In this document: positions 25,801-37,384 of the stretch, in pieces
Position numbering within the stretch: position 1 is the stretch's first letter
Layout: each line of letters starts with the position of its first letter
NCBI RefSeq assembly: GCF_030253575.1
Contig: NC_080566.1
Coordinates: forward strand, 12,742,501 to 12,806,500
DNA length: 64,000 nt
Reading direction: 5' to 3'
From: Rhododendron vialii
Lineage: Eukaryota > Streptophyta > Magnoliopsida > Ericales > Ericaceae
Translations under genes and position numbers: made by a program
Notes under the pieces: model-generated
Databases searched by the model: none
Told to the model about the DNA's origin: nothing
What the model saw: the letters and a program-made list of their open reading frames with translations, nothing else

Positions 25801-27692
25801 TCTAACATCTCCCCTCTCGTGTCAAATTCGAATTGTGAAAAAGTAAAATGTCAAATCTTTTCTATTACTACCTATCTCCCAAAATGTTTGTCCGGTCTTC
25901 AAAATTAGGACTTAAAGATAATAAAATTTTCAAGAAAAGAAATTTCCAACATGTTTCATAAATTAAAAGGGCATTGATATCTAGTAAATTGTTCAAACAA
26001 TTTTGAATTTTTAAAAAAAAATTGTATTGTTTTTAAGTTCTCATTTTGCAGACCAAACAAATATTTTGGGACGGATGGAGTACTTTATTTCGTGGGACCC
26101 ACAGTATTGTCCAAAACTTAATAATGTAAAGAAATAAGCTTAGATTAAATTAAGTATTTGGAATAATGGTGGGAGTGTGCATTTTTAAGGATATCAGTTT
26201 TTAACATGCCAAATTGCAAATAAGCCTTCTAGGAAACCTTGACATCCCTAACTTTGACAGATTGTTTGGAGATGCTCTAATAGATAGTTTTTGCGAGCTC
26301 CACTTTATTCTGTTACAAATTCTTTGACATTTGTAGGAACACTACTTGGCACCAGAAAATTTGGAAAGGCTGTTGGCGGTCTCCTTAAAGCTTTCGACAG
26401 AAAATGGGAAGTTAATAAAGGTAATTTAGTTGCTCTGTATTGGTGGAGTAACTGAAAACTGTTGGATTGGTATTGCCTTGTTTTATATGATGCAGTGGAG
26501 GTATTGAGTGAAGCATCCGTAGGCCGCCTAATTCTTGAAAAACTATCTAGAATTTCTTGTGCACTGTGTTTTTGTGGTCCCTTTCCCCAACGACAAAAAT
26601 CAGACGTTGCATTGAGGACTTTGAAGTATGACAGAAATCTCAATGTGGTAAATGGTAAATAGTCATGGGATAACCCTAGGAAGCTTTTCATTTGGTTTTT
26701 GGGACACTGTTTCATGAAGTTTGGGATGACATATATAAGCATCTAAATGTTGCAGAAATGGCAAGACTTAGTTGCCCAATGGCCGCTGCACCTTAGTTTT
26801 GCTTAACATCTTGACTGAGTTGTTTTCTGTCATCTTTTAGTAGTTGTTTTTCATTTATCTTGCATCTTGACTTGCTAAGAGTTCGTAAATTAAACCACCC
26901 TTTCCCTTTTTTCTCGGTTTTTTGCATCTGAGCTTAGTCTATCCAAACCTTATCTTCCTTTCCCATTCTCTACCCCTTCCCTTCTTTTATTCCTAATTTG
27001 TTTAGGCTTGCCATTTCTGTTGAATATGATAGGCTGCTTCACTCGATATCGCTGTTTCCCTTTACAGCCTCCTTTTATACTATCAAATTTGTCCTGATAC
27101 GTAAGGTGAAATGACATCTCTTTTTAGCTTCTGTGTTATGTATTGGTTGGAACCATTGGCATCACATGGAATATTGGAATCATTCTGACCTTTACCTTCC
27201 AACTAAACTTAATGGCAATTTAAAGTTGAGCATGCACTCTCCTTATAAGTCGTATCTTTGCTGCTTCAGCTTTTGATAGTCTCATTGTGGTTTTGTCTTG
27301 GACTTGGATCAAAATTATGCTCTTTGTGTTGGCAGATAAAGCACCAGTACAGGATTGCGCCACCCTCAACACTATCCAATGCGAAGAAAGATTCTCCTCT
27401 GTTATTCTTGGAGGGGAAGCACAAAAGTTCTTCAAAAGTGGAGAAGGATGGAGTCCAAATTCTTACCAAATCCCAGATTGATGCAGAGCTAGAAAAGATG
27501 AAGGGCATGACTGCACAGGAGGCTGCTGCCGCTGCTGCGCAAGCAGTTGCTGAGGCAGAAGCTGCCATCGCAGAGGCTGAAGAGGCGGCAAGGGAGGCGG
27601 AGAAAGCAGAAGCTGATGCAGAAGCAGCACAACTCTTTGCTGAAGCAGCGATTAAGGCATTGGAATCTTGTAGAACAGTTTGTATCTGGTAA
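22894..27692 (+). CDS. TRB: Telomere-repeat-binding factor (TRB / single Myb histone)
   Basis: Exons 22894-23043, 23638-23852, 24806-24890, 26337-26420 and 27336-27692 join into 296 codons plus TAA; all junctions are GT-AG. Residues about 4-60 are a Myb/SANT domain with the telobox-Myb signature, SNVDLK at the end of exon 1 continuing DKWRN in exon 2. Residues about 121-188 are a linker-histone H1/H5-type domain ([15 protein letters not shown] ... YRIAP). Residues about 220-285 are an alanine/glutamate-rich coiled coil. This is the Myb-H15-coiled-coil order of plant TRB/SMH proteins, which bind telomeric and telobox (AAACCCTA) DNA in the nucleus and recruit PRC2 and other chromatin complexes. 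Length matches the family. A GT at 27689-27690 in the last codons (CTG|GTAAAG) could also act as a donor to an untranslated exon near 29235 and would place a stop at the junction. Confidence 0.95.
23075..23590 (+). repeat. Degenerate minisatellite in TRB intron 1
   Basis: About nine degenerate units of roughly 50-60 bp fill most of intron 1. Each has the core TTTTGTATTTTCTGTATCGA, then TTCTAAGGGGGTTAAAAAA, then CCCATATCAGA. Units differ by point changes and small indels. Most carry an AAACCC or GGGTTA motif. Confidence 0.8.
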
Positions 27693-29734
27693 AGTCCTCC
27701 TCCGAGTATAGTTTTCTAGAAATGTTATTTCTGTAAGGCCCGTGTATTTGTCTGGATTATATCATTGGATTGCAAATCCAAGAGATCAAATCTCTCTCGT
27801 TTGGTTGAAATTTTTGCGCCTGGAATAATATACGCTGGATTGATATCCTACAACACATGCGATTATCTAACACAATAAGATTATCGCAAGGCACTTATGA
27901 GTACTTTTATGTGTTATATTGGTTTTCAAACTTTGTAGTTACTGTTCAAATTAGCACCGGAAAAGAACACGAGGGAAGTTATGGAAACCATGAATGAGGG
28001 CAATTACAGCAGAACTCTATAACCCACTCTTGAAATCTATGAAAGATATGAAGCCAATCATAATTACCGGTTTATATTAATCACTTAAAAAGTGAAGTAA
28101 CCCTAGAATAGGTACTTGCTTTTGTCGCCTTTTGGTTCGTTGAAGAGGGGCGTGGCTTTGTTGGTGACTAAGTTGTGAAAGAAAGAAAATTATTTTTAAT
28201 GCTCTTCACAAGGAATTTTTGAACTTTCCAAGAAATTGAAACTAATGATGAAAATACATTCATCGTATATATCGACAACAATGTAGAAAAAATGCAGAGG
28301 TTACAGTTGGTCTTCCTGGTACGTCTCTTTTTCCTCATCCTTCATGTTTTGTGGAAATTGAGTCTAAAGAAAAAGATCTGGTTGAAAAGAGAGGAGAAGA
28401 GAGAAATGTGGAGGGCATGTACGTGGGAGGGAGTTTCAGTACCGGGGAGTTTCAGATGTGGGATTTAGCAGCAAGCAGAGGGTAGTTTAGGAACCTTAGA
28501 AAACTATCCTGACCATGGTTTGAAAAAATTCAATCTGGACCGTCAATGTCGCAGTCATATCCGTTTGGTGTCAAACCATGCATATGAATCAAATTTAACT
28601 GTTGAAAAAGTGACACCCATGCATATTTTGAAAACTCAGCTGCTTTTTTCCGTAAATATATCACTTCATCATTAACCCAGTCAAACAAACAGGGCCATAG
28701 TTTCCTTATGAGGGCTGCACCAGCATCCTTGTAGTCTCGGTTCTTGGGCCAATCAGTTCATTGGGGCATTGGTTTACCTCATTGCTTTGATTATTTGGGT
28801 TAAGGGGGCTAGGAATCCTTATGAAGCTGCACATTTCACCGGTTTTAGGTTGTCATGTAGGAGAGGAGATTCACTTAACCGCCAATACCTACTTCTCAGA
28901 TCTACTATTATGCAATTGTGGTTTCTGGACCATGATTCCATCTGCATAATTCACATTCCTTCTATTTGACACTTACATTCGGCCATAACTGGTCCCAACA
29001 ATCAACATTTCTTTCGAGCAAAAAAAGATCAACGTTTCTTCAAATTGTTCATTTTATGGCTTCGTTGTGGAATGCTGAAAACGAGATCTACACGCATTAT
29101 GAATTTTTTTTGCTGCTTCTCTCCTGTTCCATTCCAAATACTTGCTGATTCTTCACTGTATTCTGTATACTATTCCTCGTTGTCTTTTTCTTTCTCTTTA
29201 ACATAATCTCTAACACTTAATATTTGTGGTGCAGATTATTGGCAAGTGGGGATAATCATCCGCAAGGCTAAATTCTGAGTTTGTACAAAAATTAATTTGC
29301 CTAAAAATTGATGTATGCCTAGATGGAGGCTTGCAAAGTTCTCATCTCCAAGAGCAAATATTCCGACAGCAAGCTTTCCTGGCATTCATGTTGCTGTATT
29401 CCAACCCTCAACAGCAACATTCTGCTAAAACATTCATTCAGCGAAAATATCCAAACTGTGCCTAGAAGCATATATTTCTTTGTAGAGTAAAGATGGATAG
29501 GCTTGTAAATCAAAGAGAATATTATAGCTGAAGATTTGTATAGAGAATTTTCCATTTGCTGTGGTGCTTATTGTTTTTTATGATTCACCTGCCATTTTTA
29601 TAGGTTTTTTGCTCTGGTTTTTGGAGGGGACTTGTCATTTTTCACTTGTTTGAAAGGCCTAGTAGTACTGTAGTAGTAAGAAGTGCCTTCACTGGCCTTG
29701 TCCTCAGTACTTGTTGCAGTTCACATGAATGCCT
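27693..29734. other. TRB downstream region
   Basis: No protein-coding gene seen. It probably holds the TRB 3' UTR; a possible acceptor (GTGCAG before 29235) could start an untranslated terminal exon. The rest is AT-rich spacer. Confidence 0.4.
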
Positions 29735-29960
29735 GAGCCAGAGCCAGAGCCAGAGCCAGCTTTCTATGGCTGTCGTGTCTAGATTGATGTATATGTTCGG
29801 GGCTTTCTATGGCTTTCGTGTCTAGATTGATGTATATGTTCGGAGCATTGTACGTACTGTATATGTTCGGAGCATTGTTCGTACGACTTAGCGGGTCATC
29901 AACATGAACAAGCTGTAAATACGACTTAGCGGGTCATCAACATGAACAAGCTGTCTAAAT
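29735..29960 (+). repeat. Cluster of unrelated short tandem duplications
   Basis: Four neighbouring head-to-tail repeats with different units: GAGCCA x4 (29735-29759); a 43-bp unit CTTTCTATGGCT... (29760 and 29803); a 27-bp unit TGTATATGTTCGGAGCATTG... (29831 and 29858); and a 38-bp unit ACGACTTAGCGGGTCATCAA... (29883 and 29921). Copies are nearly identical. Confidence 0.85.
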
Positions 29961-30069
29961 CCGAAATAGATTCGTAAATGAATTGTTCAATTCACTTTCA
30001 ATTTCGTGAATTCAATTTTTGCTTTTTTGTGTGGTTTTAAAAAGGATCCATTCTATTTTTTTAAAGGTC

Positions 30070-30072
<3 letters not shown>

Positions 30073-30134
<62 letters not shown>
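30073..30134 (+). repeat. (TA)n(CA)n microsatellite
   Basis: About 50 bases of TA followed by a short CA run. It borders the first foldback element on its left. Confidence 0.9.
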
Positions 30135-30169
30135 GTTAGTCTCAAATGATACGAGCCTTTTAGTTAAAA

Positions 30170-30471
30170 TGCGGATCTCTTCATTTCTCCTATTTTCCGA
30201 TCGAATTTCGATGATACGAGCCGTTCAACGTGTTCAAAATGTGATTTTGAAGGATACTCATGAGAAATCGGCAAAAAAAGAGACCGGGAAGAGCTTCATT
30301 CGAGTAGTTTTTGTTTGAACCGTTCGATAAAAAACAAACAAAAATTGCTCGGACGAAGCATTTTCCGGTCTTTTTTTTTGCTGATTTCTAACGAGTACCC
30401 TTAAAATCATGTTCTGAACACATTGAGCGGCTTGGATCATCGAAATTCAATCGGGAAAGGGAGGTCCGCAT
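30170..30471. mobile_element. Foldback element, copy 1
   Basis: Two long complementary arms of about 130-150 bp. The left arm runs from GCGGATCTCTTC through GATCGAATTTCGATGAT to GAGACCGGGAAG; the right arm is its inverted, diverged copy ending GAGGTCCGCA. A short loop lies near 30320-30345. No ORF. It is bordered by TA repeats on both sides, suggesting insertion into a TA run. Confidence 0.75.
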
Positions 30472-30506
30472 TTTATTATAGTGAGGTGGTTCTTATGGAA
30501 GACGGA

Positions 30507-30509
<3 letters not shown>

Positions 30510-30563
<54 letters not shown>
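30510..30563 (+). repeat. (TA)n microsatellite
   Basis: About 50 bases of TA repeat between the two foldback elements. Confidence 0.9.
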
Positions 30564-30568
<5 letters not shown>

Positions 30569-30577
30569 AAGCTTCTC

Positions 30578-30931
30578 ATGCGGACCTCCACATCAAAGCA
30601 AAGTGCGGACCTCCCCTTTCCCGATCGAATTTCGATGATCCGAGCTGCTCAATGTGTTCAGAACGTGATTTTAAGGGTACTCTCAAGAAATCAGCAAAAA
30701 AAAAAAATCGGGAAGGGCTTCATCCGAGCAGTTTTTGTTATTTTTATTGAACGGTTCAAATAAAAACTGCTCAAATCAAAAGCCCTTCCCGGTCATTTTT
30801 TTTGCCGATTTCTCGCGACTATCTTTAAAATCACATTCTGAACACATTGAATGGCTCGGATCATCAAAATTCAATCGGAAAAGGGAAGAAACGGGGTGGT
30901 CCGCACTTTGCTTGGATGCGGAGGTCCGCAT
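30578..30931. mobile_element. Foldback element, copy 2
   Basis: A second element of the same family, with arms (GCGGACCTCC ... GAATTTCGATGATCCGAGC and the inverted partner ending GCGGAGGTCCGCA) meeting near 30750. The ends contain an extra AAGTGCGGACCTCC unit on the left mirrored by GGTCCGCACTTTGCTT on the right. It is also bordered by TA/TG repeats. Confidence 0.75.
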
Positions 30932-30947
30932 TAGAAGCTTACTGTGT

Positions 30948-30957
30948 ATATACATAC

Positions 30958-30999
<42 letters not shown>
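30948..30999 (+). repeat. (TA)n(TG)n microsatellite
   Basis: TA repeat followed by a TG run, at the right border of the second foldback element. Confidence 0.9.
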
Positions 31000-32275
31000 A
31001 TAAAGACATACACAAACGTCTTTAATATTGTTATGTGACATCTTTTATCTATGTTTCTCCTTATGTAGTATTATAGATAATAAGAAAAGAAGATTTATTA
31101 CAAGAGTAAATAAAAAATGACAACAAAAATGGAATACAACTATCCTATAGACCTTTTAAGGTTTTGTTTTGTACTTTTAACTCTTCTTCATAGAAAGAAC
31201 CACAAGTAGGATGTACGAATTCTCATATCTTGAAAGTTGCAATAGAAGCATCTTACCTTTTACTTTACATTATTATCAAATTATCATTTTTTGTTGTCAA
31301 TTTTTATTTGACAACATAGGAGGTATCTCTTGATTTAGGTTTAAACTTTCACTTATAGTACTATATTTTCATGTATTATAGAAATAAAGACCGAATCAGA
31401 GCGATTTACGATTTGATTGCGCTTTGGAAGAGTGATTCACGATTTGATTGTGCTTTGGAAAAGGACTGTTTCAATTCACGATTTGACAACCTTAGTTCCG
31501 AGTTCATAAACAGTTGCGGTGAGAAATTGAGCATTTTATTCACAAGTAAACAAAGGCAATGCAATTAAGGAGTATCCCTTTTTTCATAAGTTCTCGCTCA
31601 AACCCACGTGGTTGAGCTTTTGGTGACACTTAATTTGCCTGAGTTACCTTTGCTCAGAGAAAGAAAATCATGGCCATGTCAATTGTCTTATACAATCTTC
31701 CAAATAGCTGGCTAGGCTTGTGTCCTAAATACACCCAAGTATGTAACAATACTCTCTTCTAAACCCATATAACAATCAGGACTTAATTGGACAGATTTAC
31801 CTAGCATCCACTATGGATGGGTTAAGTAGAAAGTTAAGAGTAAATTAGTGGGGGAAGAAGGAATTTTATGTCACGTACATTGTTACTGTCCGCAATGGTA
31901 TACAAAGGGTAATATTAGTGACTGGTGTCCAACAATACAATTAAGAAGTGATCGGTTCCCAGTATCAGAACCAGAAGGTACATGTTTGGTTTAATAGGTT
32001 TAAAAACATATAGCATGAATGATGCTACATCCTCGTAGTTCAATTATTTAGCTTACAGAAATAGGACAACTACAACAGTAAAAGATGGCTGATGCAAAAG
32101 GAAGTGAAACCAATCTCTGGGACATTCTTATACAAGAGAAATTGGCTCAATGCCCTGAGAGTGTCCCAAATGAATCGACAAAACCTTCTTTGATGTTTGT
32201 TAGAAAGATGATGACGATAGTGTATTTGTTATGCCAGAAATTTTTAAAGAAAAAAAATACTAGAAACTGTCTTTC
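31000..32275. other. Intergenic, no gene seen
   Basis: AT-rich spacer. A degenerate 31-bp tandem repeat around GATTTACGATTTGATTGCG occurs at 31403-31464. I searched the minus strand for the missing 3' exons of the UAP56-like pseudogene and did not find them. Confidence 0.45.
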
Positions 32276-32289
32276 ATACATACCATCTT
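32276..32289. repeat. LINE target-site duplication, left copy
   Basis: ATACATACCATCTT, repeated exactly at 40928-40941 on the far side of the LINE. Confidence 0.85.
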
Positions 32290-32425
32290 TTTTTTTTTGG
32301 TGGTAAAAAGGGATTTTATACCAAAAACAGAACCAAGATACAAATGAAACAAAGGGGCATACCCTAGCAAACTAGAAACAGAAACAGAAACCAAAAGCAA
32401 AGATATTGGCCTAACTAACTACTAG

Positions 32426-33342
32426 CTACAAAACTTTCTCCGAAATGTTCCAAGCTCTACACAAAACTCTATTCAGAGGGCTACAGCCACAGTTTCTCCA
32501 AGAGAACACTCTATCCCGCACATCCTTAACAATCTGCTCATAAATGGAATCCGAAATGCATTGCTTGTTACCAAATATTGAATCATTCCTAGCCTCCCAG
32601 ACGTAATACACTGTCCCCGCTATAGCTAGCTTATAGAGAGCAGAGGAGAACCCTTTCTTCTTGAGGTATTGAACAGCTCAGTTAATCTCATGTTCCCACT
32701 CCCCTGGACATCTAGTCATGCCAAACAAATGGAGGATTCTCCCCCAGATACAAGCTGAAAAAGAACAGTTAAAAAAGAGATGTTGGTGGGATTCATTCAC
32801 ACTATGACAAAAGACACACTAAGGGTCCACTCTCATCCCCCATGATAACAGCCTATCCTTTGTAGATAGCCGTCCCCAACAAACAAGCCACATGATAAAA
32901 GCCCATCTAGGAATATCTTGCTTAACCCATACAATATGAACCCATGGAACTTTGGGGAGAGGGTTCCGAAGAGTTTCCCAAGCAGTTCGAACTGAGAAGA
33001 TACCACTAAAGGTAGGCAGCCATATCACAGAATCTTCCACGGCTGTATTAGGTCGAAGAGTTGAAGGTGTGCTCCGCATAATATGCATGATAGCCCTATT
33101 TCTTTGCTTGGGCCAGTGCTAACCCTCATTTCGAATGATGGATGAAACTTTGGCTAGAAGTGAGAGCTTCCAACATTACTAACAATATCTTCACCAATCA
33201 ACTTGTAAAGAGGGCCTACATCATGCCAATGATCCAACCAAAGAAAAGTAGTATTCCCATTACCAATCACATACTTTATTAGGGGCTGCATAGCCTCTCT
33301 GAGTTTAAAAAGCTTGCGGATAGTCCAAGAAGAATCTTGAGG
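32426..33342 (-). pseudogene. LINE ORF2 C-terminal region (zf-RVT), broken
   Basis: Minus-strand fragments typical of plant L1 ORF2 after the reverse transcriptase: WTIRKLFKLREAMQPLIKY, then GNGNTTFLWLDHWH, then the zf-RVT-like region with VWVKQDIPRWAFIMWL and GRLSTKDRLLSWG, then a tail with WEARNDSIFGN. Stops separate the pieces. The fragment begins at the nested LTR element's target duplication (CAAAC, 33343-33347). Confidence 0.8.
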
Positions 33343-33347
33343 CAAAC

Positions 33348-33827
33348 TGATGCAGCGGAAGCTAATTGAAACACAAAACTACTAAATTGAGTCCGAAATT
33401 CGTTGATTCGTAGCGAATACCCGGAGATCGAAATCCTTCTCTAAACCTATTTAGTCAAAGAATACCCAGGAATAAAGGCATCAAACACTTTGTTGATTCC
33501 GTAGAATACCAAAGAATTTGGCATAAAAGAGAACACTCTTTATAATTTTATTAATCATCAAAAACTGAATAGCCCTAAGGCTTACAACTTAATTTATAGT
33601 AGGAGAAACCCTACACACTAGGAAATAAAGAAAAAAGAAACTACCAAAGTTAGAATTGAGTCTTCTTAATCAAATAATTCTTAAAAGGAAACTAAATTGA
33701 AAAACTAAATAATGTAAACACTTATTTCTATAATTGCAAGATTCCTAACAAAATAAATAAAAACAAAAATAAGGAACTTTATATATATATATTTTTAAAT
33801 AATATATAATCTTTTCATTTTGCATCA
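33348..33827 (-). repeat. LTR (3' in element orientation)
   Basis: 480 bp, TG...CA ends, nearly identical to 34509-34985. Confidence 0.92.
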
Positions 33828-34475
33828 TTCTCCCGGGCTTGAGAAAACTCGTCCTCGAGTTTCAATTGCTTCAAATAATCTTGCTCGCCGAAACTTGTCT
33901 GCATCAATTTTATACTTTAAGTTGATCTTCTCGAACTTGAATTTTAACAAGAAGTCTTCAAACGCAAAAGGTTGAATATCAGTGAATCCCATAAAATCGC
34001 CGCGAACTATGTCTTCACTTTGTTCCTTGCAGAATCCAAATATTTGAACACCTAACCATTTGTATGTTGGGTTACTTCTAGATGAAATTTTAAATTCCAA
34101 TTGCAACGGCGCTAAAATTGTAGTATTCAACACAAAATGCAGACGATCATCTTTATGCAAAACAATCTCAAACTCCACATCATTGAATGGTTCCTCATCA
34201 AAAATAGGCAGTTTACTCCAATCCACAACTGGATCTGGAATAACTTTGGATGTGAAAGGCCACCGAACTGTAGCCTCCTTCATGAAGCACAAACTCAATG
34301 GGTTGTAGTGAGGTTGATTATCAATGATCAAGGCAGCCCTCTTGACCAACGCTTCATGCGTATCCTCAATCCGTTGAAACCATACCCTTAGTTGTGCACC
34401 CCGTGCAGCCTCATCACCTTCGTTCACATTTTCGGCAACAGCATAACGACCATCACAAACTCCTTGTCGCGCCAT
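33825..34475 (-). CDS. 216-residue ORF of the small LTR element, unknown function
   Basis: An uninterrupted minus-strand frame fills almost the whole interior. The Met at 34475 (MARQGVCDGRYAV) is the natural start; an upstream in-frame ATG (34535) lies in the LTR and reads through the primer binding site. The stop TGA is the first three bases of the 3' LTR. I recognise no catalytic motif or zinc knuckle. The protein is soluble, with an acidic middle (DEEPFNDVEFEIVLHKDD) and a basic C-terminal stretch (KFKFEKINLKYKI). It could be a gag remnant, a captured host fragment, or a novel small gag. Low divergence of the LTRs means an open frame alone does not prove selection. Confidence 0.6.
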   Translation of the reverse strand: MARQGVCDGRYAVAENVNEGDEAARGAQLRVWFQRIEDTHEALVKRAALIIDNQPHYNPLSLCFMKEATVRWPFTSKVIPDPVVDWSKLPIFDEEPFNDVEFEIVLHKDDRLHFVLNTTILAPLQLEFKISSRSNPTYKWLGVQIFGFCKEQSEDIVRGDFMGFTDIQPFAFEDFLLKFKFEKINLKYKIDADKFRRARLFEAIETRGRVFSSPGE

Positions 34476-34508
34476 GATCCGGAATCGAGTGCAGGCTTTG
34501 ATACCAAC

Positions 34509-34985
34509 TGATGCAGCGGAAGCTAATTGAAACACAAAACTACTAAATTGTGTCCGAAATCCGTAGATTCGTAACGAATACCCGGAGATCGAAATCCTTC
34601 TCTAAACCTATTTAGTCAAAGAATACCCAAGAATAAAGGCATCAAACACTTTGTTGATTCCGAGAATACCAAAGAATTTGGCATAAAAGAGAACACTCTT
34701 TATAATTTTATTAATCATCAAAAACTGAATAGCCCTAAGGCTTACAACTTAATTTATAGTAGGAGAAACCCTACACACTAGGAAATAAAGAAAAAAGAAA
34801 CTACCAAAGTTAGAATTGAGTCTTCTTAATCAAATAATTCTTAAAAGGAAACTAAATTGAAAAACTAAATAATGTAAACACTTATTTCTATAATTGCAAG
34901 ATTCCTAACAAAATAAATAAAAACAAAAATAAGGAACTTTATATATATATTTTTAAATAATATATAATCTTTTCATTTTGCATCA
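34509..34985 (-). repeat. LTR (5' in element orientation)
   Basis: 477 bp, adjacent to the primer binding site at 34494-34508. Confidence 0.92.
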
Positions 34986-34990
34986 CAAAC

Positions 34991-36716
34991 TCATCTGCCA
35001 AAGACACTTCCTCTTTATAATGTATGAATGCACCCATTTAACCCATAACGAATCAGATTTTTTACTCAAAGCCCATAAATGTCTGATCATGGTAGCTTTA
35101 TTCCAAACTTTGAGAGGTTTGAATCCCAAACCACCTTCATCTTTTGGAGTACACACCCATTCCTATTTAATTTTTGCCCCAGCCTGCCTGAGTTGAACCC
35201 CTGTCCACAAAAAAAAACTCGTAGCAGGCTCTCAATTTCCTTTAACAACTTCTTGGGGAGGATAAAGATAAAGCACCAGAACACTTGCATACTCCATAGC
35301 ACAGAGCTAATTAGTTGAGAACGACCCCCAAAAGATAACAGCTTAGTGGTCCAACTATTGATCCTTTGGATGATTTTTTCTTTAAGTTGCACACAATCAG
35401 AGTAAGAAAGTCGAGAAGTGATGAGAGGAACCCCTAAATACCTGACTGGAAGACAGCCTTGAGAAATGGGGAGGATTGCTTCCAAAACCTCTTTGAGATC
35501 ATTGCTAACCCCATAATAAAAGACAGCACTCTTTTGAAGGTTGGGACTGAGGCCAGAAAAAGAATAGAACTCATCCAATGCATCTTTGACCATAGTAAAA
35601 GACCCCTGATCAGCTCCACAAAGGATAAACAAGTCATCTGCAAAGGCAAAGTGATGAATCTGCATCTCTTTACACTTGGGATGGTAGATAAAGGGGGTAG
35701 TAGTAGCTTTAGCATGCAAAATAGAATAAAAACCTTCCATAACCATGAGGAAAAGATAAGGTGAGATCGGATCTCCTTGTCTCAAACCTCGTTCGCCTAT
35801 AAAAAAACCTTCAAAACTCACATTAAGAGACACAAAAAACCAGGCATTTGAAACACAATACATGACCCACTGAATAAACTGAGTTGGGAACTGCATAGCT
35901 ACCATCATTTCAGACAAGAAACCCCACGATACTGAGTCATAGGCTTTCATAAGGTCAATCTTGATGGCACACCATGGAGGCTCCTTTATGGTAATTCCTG
36001 ACGAGTTCTTGCATAAGCAAGATGTTATCAGCTATAAATCTACCCTTGACAAAAGCAGATTGACCATGATTGATAATAAGGGGCAGAATACCTTGCATCC
36101 TTTTTGCCATAACTTTTGTAATGCACTTGTAAAGGACATTACAACATGCAATGGGCCTATATTCTTTCATTCTAGCAGGAGCAGCAACCTTTGGAACCAA
36201 AGTTAAAACAGTGGCATTCCACCCTTTAGGCATCCCTTCCGTAACAAAGAAGGTCTAAACAGCAAGAACCACATCTAGATCAACTACACTCCAGTTCTTT
36301 TGAAAGAAAGCAGCATTATATCCATCCGGACCAGGAGCTTTATCACCTCCAATAGAAAACATGGCATACTTAATTTTCTCAACAGAAGCAAGGCTAGTAA
36401 GAGCATCATGGTATTCCACAGGAACTTTGGCCACAACAAGACCATTCAAAACATCTGTTGCTTCAATACGATTAGGAAAGCTGGTTCCTAACAATCGAAC
36501 ATAAAAAGACACAACTTCCTTTTTAACATCAGCTGGGTCTTCTAACCTTATCCCATTAGCAACATTAATGGATAAGATCTTATTACGTAATCTATTGGCA
36601 GCCATCTTCTTATGAAAATGCCGAGTGTTATTATCCCCTAACTTCAGCCATTGAACCCTTGACTTCTGTTTTTTAAAAGCTTCCTCAGCAGCACTAAAGG
36701 ACTGATAAGCGAGCAT
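34991..36716 (-). pseudogene. LINE ORF2 reverse transcriptase, broken
   Basis: Minus-strand reverse transcriptase of plant L1 type. In order: LGDNNTRHFHKK, DKAPGPDGYNAAFFQ, MPKGWNATVLTLVPK, EYRPIACCNVLYK, GQSAFVKGRFIADNI, KAYDSVSW, GLRQGDPISPYLF, the catalytic FADD (HHFAFADDLFIL), and VRYLGVPLITS. A TAG sits between LAV and TFFVTEG near 36255, and a one-base shift near 35950-35975 breaks the frame before KAYD. The 3' side is cut by the nested LTR element. Confidence 0.88.
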
Positions 36717-37384
36717 GGCCTTCAGTTACATTACCCAGAGCAGCTGCTTCCTAAACACTAGTCAACTTTGCCTTTGCATCAATCACTCTAGCACTAATTT
36801 GACTATAGCAAGTAAAATTGAGCTTCTTAATGTGGGCATGCGTGCCCGTTTTCGGAATTTTCGGATTCCGAAAAGCGAGGCAAGGGGCCCGGGTCGAGGG
36901 AGCGCGAGCGGGGAAGCAAGCGCTCGCAAAATACAGAGTCGCCACTCGGGTTTGAAGGTCCGACACCCAAGGAACCGTATTTCGAAGCACTTCCCGCGCT
37001 GATTGATTTTGAAAAGTTAAGGAACCAGTCCGTCATAACCATATCTGGGTTCGGGAGCCAGGTTACGAGAGGGGAAGGGTTTTATGGCACCCCTCTCGCC
37101 CAATCCGGAGATCGGTCTCTACTTAGGCATTTGCGAAAGATGTTTGTTTACGATTTTGTTTGATTAATCAATTTTTAGTCATTTAGGGCGGGGGAACAGT
37201 TTAAGGGATTAAAACTGTAACAGTTTGCAAGATGTGATATATAGCATGGATGAGCGAGATGACGAGTAATAAACAGAACGAAGTTCAAAACATCGATCAT
37301 ACATCAAGACAGCGCCGTGTATGATTTTGGCACGAAGAAACAGCCAGCTTGCATGCGTGAGTTCATCCGCATGCAAGCAAACCG

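Larger units (their letters stand above)
33348..34985 (-). mobile_element. Small non-autonomous LTR retrotransposon
   Basis: 1638 bp, flanked by the 5-bp duplication CAAAC (33343-33347 and 34986-34990). LTRs are 33348-33827 (480 bp) and 34509-34985 (477 bp), starting TGATGCA and ending TGCATCA. I count five substitutions and two small indels between them, about 1% divergence, so insertion is recent. On the minus strand the primer binding site (TTGGTATCAAAGCC) directly follows the right LTR, and a purine-rich AAGCCCGGGAGAA precedes the left LTR. The 681-bp interior has one ORF and no protease, integrase or reverse transcriptase. Confidence 0.92.

Noticed and set aside
30019..31038. ORFs with long Ile-Tyr runs
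   Set aside because: Translations of (TA)n microsatellites.
32085..32306. 73-residue ORF beginning MADAKGSE
   Set aside because: No recognised domain or splice partners; it runs into the LINE poly(A) end, so it is probably chance.
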